Source: an uncultured Clostridia bacterium (GTDB lineage Bacteria > Bacillota > Clostridia > Oscillospirales > Ruminococcaceae). Taken from it: a stretch of 6,511 bases of DNA. Location of the stretch: positions 1 through 6,511 of the forward strand of contig CALCSA010000243.1 of the NCBI GenBank assembly GCA_937894185.1. The letters are read 5' to 3'. The notes under the pieces are model-generated. The model did not search any database and was not told where the DNA came from. It was given only the letters and a program-made list of their open reading frames with translations. Both the position numbers and the translations under genes were made by a program. Positions 1-5,171 of the stretch are shown here, piece by piece (position 1 is the first letter of the stretch; each line of letters starts with the position of its first letter).

Positions 1-435
1 CGGGAGCTGACCGCCTATCTGGCCGCCCACACCGACGCGCTGCCCACCACCGATGAATTGGAGCGGATCGACTTTGCTCTGGCGGCTTTGGCGGTGGAAA
101 CCGCCGTGGCCCGTCACTGCGGCACCATGGAGCAGGTTTTTACTCTCACCGGAACGGCTCTGGCTCAAACCGGCAAGGACCTGACGGAAGTGGAGCGGCT
201 GGTGATGACCGGCGGCGCCGTCGTCCATGCCAAACGGGTGGCGGATATTGCCGCCCACGCTTTGTACAGCACAAAACAACCCCAATCTTTGCGCCCTTTT
301 AAAGCGGAAATTCTGGTTGATCACAAGTATATTCTGGCGGCCATGGGACTTTTGGCAGGCCATCACCCGGCATCCGCCCTCAACGTCATGAAAAAGGAGT
401 TAGTGAGTCATGGATTTGCGCAACAAAAAAATTGA
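1..435 (+). CDS. glmL: GlmL/MutL, glutamate mutase accessory ATPase (3' part)
   Basis: Only the C-terminal 144 residues are present; the frame is open from base 1 and ends at TGA 433-435. Full-length members are about 460 residues, so roughly two thirds lie upstream. GlmL belongs to the actin/Hsp70-like (ASKHA) ATPases and is thought to reactivate or protect the coenzyme-B12-dependent glutamate mutase. Seen here are the family's late motif MTGGAVVHAKR (ATP-fold glycine pair), the stretch QSLRPFKAEILVDHKYILAA, and the closing AAMGLL segment followed by ALNVMKK, a typical MutL ending. The gene directly downstream is the mutase large subunit, the usual neighbour. The last 26 bp overlap glmE, so translation is probably coupled. 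Family assignment is by recognised motifs and context; the N-terminal nucleotide-binding half cannot be checked. Confidence 0.9.
   Translation, partial: RELTAYLAAHTDALPTTDELERIDFALAALAVETAVARHCGTMEQVFTLTGTALAQTGKDLTEVERLVMTGGAVVHAKRVADIAAHALYSTKQPQSLRPFKAEILVDHKYILAAMGLLAGHHPASALNVMKKELVSHGFAQQKN
394..399 (+). promoter_or_regulatory. Ribosome binding site of glmE inside glmL
   Basis: AAGGAG lies ten bases before the ATG at 410 and within the last codons of glmL. It supports this start and suggests that glmE translation is coupled to that of glmL. Confidence 0.75.
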
Positions 436-1855
436 CGAAGGTGTCTTTATGGCCTCCCGCGGGGAGGTGCTTGCTCAATGGCCCACCGGCAGCCGGGTAG
501 ACCTGCAGGAGGCTGTTGATTTCCACAAAAGCCTGCCGGAAAGCAAAATCTTTTCCCGCAAGCTGGCAGAAGCCAAAAAGAACAAGAAAACCCTGATTCA
601 GCCCCGGGCCGGTGTGGCTCTGCTGCAGGACCACATCAAGCTCCTCACCTACCTGCAGGACCAGGGCGAAGCCGATCTGCTACCCACCACCATTGACAGC
701 TACACCCGTCAGAACCGCTACAAGGAAGCGGAAAACGGCATCGAAGAAAGCGTGCGCCAGTCCAAATCCATGCTCAACGGCTTTCCCGCCGTCAACCACG
801 GGGTAGACGGCTGCCGCTCCATCATTCAAAGTCTGGATGTGCCGGTTCAGGTGCGTCACGGCACCCCCGACGCCCGCCTGCTCACCGAAATCACCTACGC
901 CGGCGGCTACACCAGCTACGAGGGCGGCGGCATCTCCTACAACATCCCCTACGCCAAGAGCGTCAGTCTGGAATCCACCATCCGGGATTGGCAGTACGTA
1001 GACCGCCTCACCGGACTCTATGAGGAAATGGGCGTCTCCATCAACCGGGAGCCCTTTGGCCCCCTTACCGGCACACTGGTTCCCCCCAGCATCTCCCACG
1101 CCGTCGCCATCATCGAGGGCCTTCTTGCCGCCGAGCAAGGGGTGCGGAACATTACCGTGGGCTATGGACAGTGCGGCAACTTAATTCAGGATGTGGCCGC
1201 CATCCGCTCTCTGGAAGAGATGACCGAGGAGTACCTGAAGGCTTATGGCTACGGCGATGTCGTGGTCACCACAGTGCTGCACCAGTGGATGGGCGGCTTC
1301 CCTCAGGACGAGGCCAAGGCTTTTGGCGTCATCAGCTGGGGCAGCGTGGTGGGCGCCCTTGCGGGAGCCACCAAGATCATCGTCAAGACCCCCCACGAGG
1401 CGATGGGGGTTCCCACCATGGAGGCAAACGCCCAAGGTCTGCGCTGCACCAAGCAGGTGATCTCCATGCTGGCGGATCAGCCCCTGAACAACGCGCAGGT
1501 TACCGCCGAGAAGGAGATCATCAAGGCCGAGACCAAGTGCATTCTGGACAAATGCTTTGAATTGGGCGAAGGTGACATCGCCGTGGGCGCCGTAGCCGCT
1601 TTCCAGACCGGGGTGCTGGATATTCCCTTTGCCCCCAGCCGCTTTAACGCAGGCAAGCTGCTCCCCGCCCGGGACAACGACGGCGCTATCCGCATCCTCA
1701 CCCCCGGAGCCGTGCCCTTCTCCAAGGAACTGCTGGACTTTAACGCCGCTAAGATCGAGGAGCGGGCCAAGAGCGAAAAACGGGCCGCCTCCTTCCAGAT
1801 GGTGATTGATGACGTGTACGCCATCGGCAAGGGCCGTCTGGTGGGCAGACCCTAG
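410..1855 (+). CDS. glmE: Glutamate mutase (methylaspartate mutase) large subunit E
   Basis: This 481-residue protein is the epsilon subunit of glutamate mutase (EC 5.4.99.1). With the cobalamin-binding subunit GlmS it rearranges L-glutamate to (2S,3S)-3-methylaspartate using adenosylcobalamin, in the cytoplasm. Its length is almost that of the Clostridium cochlearium enzyme (483 aa). From memory of that structure, the substrate and cofactor residues occur here at the same numbers: the arginine claw Arg66 (QPRAG), Arg100 (SYTR) and Arg149 (QVRHG); the base Glu171 with Tyr177 and Tyr181 (YEGGGISYNIPY); and Lys326 and Glu330 (VKTPHE). It is therefore expected to be active. The ATG at 410 has AAGGAG at 394-399, ten bases away, inside the end of glmL. 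GlmS is not in the window and is probably encoded upstream. A 28-bp gap leads to mal, which uses the product. Confidence 0.97.
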   Translation: MDLRNKKIDEGVFMASRGEVLAQWPTGSRVDLQEAVDFHKSLPESKIFSRKLAEAKKNKKTLIQPRAGVALLQDHIKLLTYLQDQGEADLLPTTIDSYTRQNRYKEAENGIEESVRQSKSMLNGFPAVNHGVDGCRSIIQSLDVPVQVRHGTPDARLLTEITYAGGYTSYEGGGISYNIPYAKSVSLESTIRDWQYVDRLTGLYEEMGVSINREPFGPLTGTLVPPSISHAVAIIEGLLAAEQGVRNITVGYGQCGNLIQDVAAIRSLEEMTEEYLKAYGYGDVVVTTVLHQWMGGFPQDEAKAFGVISWGSVVGALAGATKIIVKTPHEAMGVPTMEANAQGLRCTKQVISMLADQPLNNAQVTAEKEIIKAETKCILDKCFELGEGDIAVGAVAAFQTGVLDIPFAPSRFNAGKLLPARDNDGAIRILTPGAVPFSKELLDFNAAKIEERAKSEKRAASFQMVIDDVYAIGKGRLVGRP

Positions 1856-1883
1856 ATTTAAATCATAAAGGGAAGGTATCATT

Positions 1884-3134
1884 ATGAAAATTATGGATCT
1901 TATCTGCGCTCCCGGGCGCACCGGGTTTTACTTTGACGATCAGCGGGCCATCAAAAACGGCGCCACTCCCGACGGCGCCACCTATCAGGGCGAGCCTGTC
2001 ACCCCCGGCTTTACCTCCGTGCGGCAGGCAGGGGAGTCCATCTCCCTGCTGTTCCTGCTGGAGGACGGCCAGACCGCTTGGGGAGACTGCGCCGCCGTAC
2101 AGTATTCCGGCGCAGGCGGCCGGGACCCCCTCTTTTTGGCCCAGAACTTCATCCCCTTTATTGAAAAACACTTAAAGCCCCTGTACGTGGGCAAGGAAAT
2201 CACCACCTTCCGGGAAATGGCCGGCGAGCTGGAGCACATGCAGGTAGAGGGCAAACGGCTTCACACCGCTATTCGCTACGGCGTCAGTCAGGCTCTGCTG
2301 GATGCCGTGGCAAAGTCCCAGCACAAGATGATGTGCGAAGTGGTGGCCCAGGAATACGACTGCAAGCTTTCCGGCCAGATGATCCCCATCTTCACCCAGA
2401 GCGGCGACGCCCGCTACGACAACGCCGACAAGATGATTGTCAAACAGGCGCAGGTGCTGCCTCACGCCCTGATCAACCATGTGGCCACCAAGCTGGGCCA
2501 GAAGGGTGAGCTGCTGGAGGAGTACGTCTGCTGGCTGCGGGACCGGATCATTGCCCTGCGCACCGACGAAAGCTATGCCCCCGTCCTCCACATCGACGTT
2601 TACGGAACCATCGGCCTGCTGTTTGGCAACGACAACTACACCGCCATGGCCGACTATCTGGCCCGGCTGGAACAGGCCGCCGCTCCCTTTAAACTGCGGA
2701 TTGAAGGCCCCATGGACGCCGAAGGCCGCGAGGCTCAGATGGAGGCTCTCAAGGCCCTCACCGCCTTGGTGGACGAGCGGAACATCGGGGTGGAGATTGT
2801 GGCCGACGAGTGGTGCAACACTCTGGAGGACATTCAGTACTTTGCCGACAACAAGGCAGGCCACATGGTTCAGGTAAAAACCCCCGACCTTGGCAGCGTC
2901 AGCAACACGGTGGAAGCCGTGCTCTACTGCAAGGAAAAGGGCATTGGCGCCTATCAGGGCGGAACCTGCAACGAGACCGACCGCTCCGCTCAGGTCTGCG
3001 TCAATCTGGCTATGGCCACCCAGCCCACTCAGATTCTGGCAAAGCCCGGCATGGGCGTGGACGAGGGTTATATGATCGTCTACAACGAGATGCAGAGAAT
3101 TCTGGCCACCGCAAAGGCCAAAAAACTGATCTAA
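1884..3134 (+). CDS. mal: Methylaspartate ammonia-lyase
   Basis: This 416-residue enolase-superfamily enzyme (EC 4.3.1.2) removes ammonia from (2S,3S)-3-methylaspartate to give mesaconate, the step after glutamate mutase. The Clostridium tetanomorphum enzyme has 413 residues and, from memory, reads nearly the same over long stretches. Catalytic residues can all be placed: Gln172 (TQSGD), His194 (VLPHAL), the Mg2+ ligands Asp238 (HIDVYG), Glu274 (RIEGP) and Asp308 (VADEW), Gln330 and the base Lys332 (MVQVKTPDLG), and Thr361-Cys362 (GGTCNET). Positions after about 250 are shifted by +1 from C. tetanomorphum because of one extra residue near GNDNYTAM. The ATG at 1884 follows AAAGGGAAGG (1867-1876) by seven bases. 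The gene sits 28 bp after glmE, in one operon. The product is a cytoplasmic, probably dimeric enzyme. Confidence 0.98.
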   Translation: MKIMDLICAPGRTGFYFDDQRAIKNGATPDGATYQGEPVTPGFTSVRQAGESISLLFLLEDGQTAWGDCAAVQYSGAGGRDPLFLAQNFIPFIEKHLKPLYVGKEITTFREMAGELEHMQVEGKRLHTAIRYGVSQALLDAVAKSQHKMMCEVVAQEYDCKLSGQMIPIFTQSGDARYDNADKMIVKQAQVLPHALINHVATKLGQKGELLEEYVCWLRDRIIALRTDESYAPVLHIDVYGTIGLLFGNDNYTAMADYLARLEQAAAPFKLRIEGPMDAEGREAQMEALKALTALVDERNIGVEIVADEWCNTLEDIQYFADNKAGHMVQVKTPDLGSVSNTVEAVLYCKEKGIGAYQGGTCNETDRSAQVCVNLAMATQPTQILAKPGMGVDEGYMIVYNEMQRILATAKAKKLI

Positions 3135-3143
3135 CACAAGGGA

Positions 3144-3164
3144 GCCGGGGCAGCGTTCCCCGGC
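3144..3164 (+). other. GC-rich hairpin after mal, possible weak terminator
   Basis: GCCGGGG (3144-3150) pairs perfectly with CCCCGGC (3158-3164) around a 7-nt loop, ten bases after the mal stop codon. The only T-rich stretch (TGTTTTG, 3171-3177) begins six bases beyond the stem, so the site is not a textbook terminator. It could lower read-through or protect the 3' end of the upstream message. An alternative fold is possible through the palindrome CCGGCCGG just downstream. Confidence 0.45.
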
Positions 3165-3202
3165 CGGCCCTGTTTTGTAATTGCTGAAAAACCCCAACAT
3201 CT

Positions 3203-3222
3203 GTGGCGGATACTTCCGCCAC
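3203..3222 (+). other. Perfect 8-bp hairpin before the AtuA-family gene
   Basis: GTGGCGGA (3203-3210) and TCCGCCAC (3215-3222) form a perfect stem with the four-base loop TACT. The stem ends three bases before the ribosome binding site of the next gene. No U-run follows, so it is not a terminator. It may set mRNA stability or ribosome access in the middle of the operon. Confidence 0.5.
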
Positions 3223-3225
3223 GCT

Positions 3226-3235
3226 GAGGAAAGGA
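3226..3235 (+). promoter_or_regulatory. Ribosome binding site choosing the start at 3247
   Basis: GAGGAAAGGA precedes the ATG at 3247 by 11 bases. The same frame is open back to a TTG at 3181, but that codon has no Shine-Dalgarno sequence and its extension would run through the hairpin. The start at 3247 is therefore preferred. Confidence 0.7.
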
Positions 3236-3246
3236 ATGATGAACGG

Positions 3247-4617
3247 ATGAAAGAGGAGTTTCGGATTCTTTCCACCACCGCCATTTTGGGATATGGCTTT
3301 CCGGTGGCCTCCTTTGAAGAGGGGATGAAGAGGAATCCCCACCTGATTGCTGTGGACGCAGGCTCTACCGACCCCGGCCCCTACTATTTGGGGGCAGGCG
3401 TTTCCTTCACCGACCGGGACGCCGTCAAGCGGGACCTGGAACTGATGATCAAAGCCGGTGTGGAGCGGGGGATTCCCGTTGTCATCGGCACAGCCGGGGG
3501 CAGCGGCGGCCAGCCCCATCTGGAGTGGAACAAACAGATCATTGAAGAAATCGCCAAAGAGCAGAACCTCCACTTTAAGCTGGCCCTCATCCACGCGGAA
3601 ATCCCCCACGAGGACGTGAAGAAGGCCCTGAAGGAAGGCCGTATCCATGCTTTGGAGCCGGGTGTAGAAGGCGCGGGCCTCACCGAGGAGGACATCGACG
3701 CCACCAGCCGCATTGTGGCTCAAATGGGCATCGACCCCTTTATCGCCGCCCACAAAGGGGGCGCTCAGGTGATTCTGGCGGGCAGAGCCTACGACCCCGC
3801 CGTCTTTTCCGCTCTAGCGGTGGAACAAGGCTACGACATGGGCCTTGCCACCCATCTGGGCAAGATTCTGGAGTGCGCCGCCATCTGCGCCACCCCGGGC
3901 AGCGGCTCCGACTGCATGTTCGGCTATATTGGCAAAGATTACTTCCGGGTAGAGCCCCTGAGCCCGGTGCGCAAGTGCACCACCGTCTCGGTGGCGGCCC
4001 ACACCCTGTACGAAAAGACCAACCCCTATATTCTGCCCGGCCCCGGCGGCCATCTGGACCTGACGGGAACCAGCTTTGAGCAGGATACCGAAACCACCGT
4101 CAAGGTGCGGGGCAGCAAATTTATCCCCGGCCAGCAGTACGCCATAAAATTGGAGGGAGCCAAGCGGATCGGATTCCGCACTGTCTCCATCGCCGGAACC
4201 CGGGACCCTGTGATGATGAGCCAGATCGACAACATCATTCAGGCGGTGAAGGACCGGGTGGCCGACAACTTCTCCGGCAAGAACCTCAAGTATTACCTTA
4301 ACTTTACCGTTTATGGCCGGGACGGCGTCATGGCCGCTTTGGAGCCCCTGCGGAACGAACCCAAGGCTCACGAGTTCGGCATTATCATCGAAGCGGTGGC
4401 GGATACTCAGGCACAGGCCGACACCATCTGCGCTTCTGCCCGCTCCACCATGCTCCACTACGGCTACGAGGGGCGCCGGGCCACCGCCGGGAATCTGGCC
4501 TTCCCCTACAGCCCCAGCGATTTTCACGCCGGGGAAGTTTACGTCTTTTCCATCTACCATCTGATGGATGTGCAGGACCCTGCCGCGCCTTTTGCCATCG
4601 ACTACGTCCAGCTTTAA
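3247..4617 (+). CDS. AtuA-family (DUF1446) protein, function unknown
   Basis: This 456-residue cytoplasmic protein is recognised as the acyclic terpene utilisation AtuA family (DUF1446). Typical glycine-rich motifs are DAGSTDPGPYYLG (residues 37-49), GTAGGSGGQPH (81-91), LAGRAYDP (177-184) and LPGPGGHLDL (263-272). No signal peptide or membrane segment is seen. AtuA was named from Pseudomonas genes for citronellol and geraniol breakdown, where its exact reaction is not firmly known. Nothing else here suggests terpene metabolism. The gene follows mal and is tightly coupled to a DUF4387 gene, so I infer a role in the methylaspartate route, perhaps on mesaconate or citramalate; this is not shown by the sequence. 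Family membership is fairly secure, substrate is not. The name AtuA should not be carried over as a function. Confidence 0.85.
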   Translation: MKEEFRILSTTAILGYGFPVASFEEGMKRNPHLIAVDAGSTDPGPYYLGAGVSFTDRDAVKRDLELMIKAGVERGIPVVIGTAGGSGGQPHLEWNKQIIEEIAKEQNLHFKLALIHAEIPHEDVKKALKEGRIHALEPGVEGAGLTEEDIDATSRIVAQMGIDPFIAAHKGGAQVILAGRAYDPAVFSALAVEQGYDMGLATHLGKILECAAICATPGSGSDCMFGYIGKDYFRVEPLSPVRKCTTVSVAAHTLYEKTNPYILPGPGGHLDLTGTSFEQDTETTVKVRGSKFIPGQQYAIKLEGAKRIGFRTVSIAGTRDPVMMSQIDNIIQAVKDRVADNFSGKNLKYYLNFTVYGRDGVMAALEPLRNEPKAHEFGIIIEAVADTQAQADTICASARSTMLHYGYEGRRATAGNLAFPYSPSDFHAGEVYVFSIYHLMDVQDPAAPFAIDYVQL

Positions 4618-4625
4618 AGGAGGAG
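4616..4625 (+). promoter_or_regulatory. Ribosome binding site of the DUF4387 gene over a stop codon
   Basis: AAAGGAGGAG contains a full AGGAGG seven bases before the ATG at 4631. It overlaps the TAA (4615-4617) of the AtuA-family gene. This fixes the start at 4631 and implies translational coupling and matched expression of the two proteins. An open extension back to 4568 lies inside the upstream gene and has no such site. Confidence 0.85.
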
Positions 4626-4630
4626 TTACC

Positions 4631-4948
4631 ATGAAAACCAAACTGACCGATCTGGCGGGCATTATCCGTTCCAAGAACTCCGGGCCTTACGAGCTGACCA
4701 TGGACATCATCTTCAACGACTACGAGAGCTTTGAGAAGGTCCGGGGGGCCAAGGTGATCAACGAGGAGCTGGTGGGCAAGCTTTACAACATCACTCCCGA
4801 TCAAATTGTGGGCATTGTGGAGTTTGAACCGGCCAAGGCCATTAAAATTACCATCCGCCGGCCCCTTTGCTCCGGGGATTTGGGCGAAACCGACGTTTAC
4901 GGTGCCCAACAACACGCCCCTCTGCTGGGTCTGGAATTTGATCTGTAG
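4631..4948 (+). CDS. DUF4387 family protein, partner of the AtuA-family protein
   Basis: This is a small cytoplasmic protein of 105 residues recognised as DUF4387. Conserved-looking parts are RSKNSGPYELTMDIIF (residues 13-28), IKITIRRP (71-78) and the C-terminal GETDVYGAQQHAPLL (85-99). No transmembrane helix, signal peptide or metal-binding cysteine pair is visible. DUF4387 is known from proteins next to, or fused with, AtuA-type proteins, and here it begins 13 bp after that gene's stop codon. A stable two-protein complex is the natural inference, with the small protein possibly completing an active site. Its biochemical role is unknown. It is the last gene of the operon; a terminator follows about 95 bp downstream. 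Confidence 0.85.
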   Translation: MKTKLTDLAGIIRSKNSGPYELTMDIIFNDYESFEKVRGAKVINEELVGKLYNITPDQIVGIVEFEPAKAIKITIRRPLCSGDLGETDVYGAQQHAPLLGLEFDL

Positions 4949-4973
4949 CTCTGGAAAAACCTAATCATTAAAC

Positions 4974-5002
4974 TTGTCTTCCCGCCGATCATATGGTATG
5001 AT
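4974..5002 (+). promoter_or_regulatory. Sigma-A-type promoter with extended -10
   Basis: TTGTCT (4974-4979) and TATGAT (4997-5002) are separated by exactly 17 bp, and a TG one base before the -10 (4994-4995) adds an extended -10 element. The surrounding DNA is AT-richer than the genes. Transcription would start near the A-run at 5008-5010. It points towards the zinc-ribbon gene, but an intrinsic terminator intervenes. Confidence 0.75.
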
Positions 5003-5007
5003 AATCC

Positions 5008-5074
5008 AAACACTGGTTGTGGGAAGCAGACAACGCAAGCTAAGACGCACGGTTTCCCCGTGCGTCTTTTGTTT
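5008..5074 (+). ncRNA. Candidate small RNA or attenuated leader, about 65 nt
   Basis: The span runs from the predicted transcription start to a strong terminator and has no convincing reading frame. It can form a 5-bp hairpin, GTTGT (5016-5020) with ACAAC (5030-5034), then the terminator stem. I do not recognise a known RNA family. It may be an independent small RNA, or a leader whose terminator limits expression of the gene starting at 5172. The evidence is only the promoter-hairpin-terminator arrangement. Confidence 0.35.
5042..5074 (+). terminator. Rho-independent terminator
   Basis: AAGACGCACGG (5042-5052) pairs perfectly over 11 bp with CCGTGCGTCTT (5058-5068) around the loop TTTCC. The stem runs into a T-rich tail, TCTTTTGTTT (5065-5074). 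It ends the glutamate operon and also any transcript from the promoter at 4974-5002. The A-rich left arm pairs with the T-rich right arm, so it may also work weakly on the minus strand. Confidence 0.92.
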
Positions 5075-5079
5075 ATGCA

Positions 5080-5156
5080 GCAATTTGCCCCAAAAAACAC
5101 ACCCATAAGGTGGATACAAGAGGGAAATTGCGTGGCTTCTAGTTTGGTGAAATTGC
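5080..5156. repeat. Three copies of a heptamer GCAATTT/AAATTGC before a gene
   Basis: GCAATTT occurs at 5080-5086 and its complement AAATTGC at 5125-5131 and 5150-5156. The first two can form a stem lengthened by CCC (5088-5090) with GGG (5122-5124), leaving one bulged G. The two direct copies are 25 bp apart and each is preceded by G. They may be operator half-sites or alternative RNA stems close to the ribosome binding site at 5160. No promoter is clear in this interval. Confidence 0.35.
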
Positions 5157-5159
5157 AGC

Positions 5160-5165
5160 GAGGGG
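5160..5165 (+). promoter_or_regulatory. Ribosome binding site choosing the start at 5172
   Basis: GAGGGG lies six bases before the ATG at 5172. Another ATG at 5167, in a different frame, would be only one base from this site and opens a frame of just 62 codons. The 5172 start is therefore chosen. Confidence 0.75.
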
Positions 5166-5171
5166 TATGGA

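Noticed and set aside
3181..3246. N-terminal extension of the AtuA-family protein from TTG at 3181
   Set aside because: It lacks a ribosome binding site, runs through a perfect hairpin and adds residues before the family's usual beginning; ATG 3247 has a good site.
3135..3246. Cobalamin riboswitch, expected near B12-dependent mutase genes
   Set aside because: The spacer is too short and I see no B12-box-like sequence; the hairpins are simple stems.
2172..3284. A 370-codon open frame on the minus strand opposite mal
   Set aside because: It is the antisense shadow of a clearly functional gene with GC-rich codons and shows no recognisable domain. The other long minus-strand frames are rejected for the same reason.
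4568..4630. Longer form of the DUF4387 protein starting at 4568
   Set aside because: The extension lies wholly inside the AtuA-family gene; the AGGAGG before 4631 decides the start.
5084..5118. Second promoter directly upstream of the zinc-ribbon gene (TTTGCC with CATAAG or GATACA)
   Set aside because: Spacers of 14 or 23 bp and weak boxes make it unconvincing.
5101..5125. T-box leader, because of AAGGTGGATAC
   Set aside because: The match to the T-box core is poor, no terminator follows it, and the next gene is neither a tRNA synthetase nor an amino acid gene.
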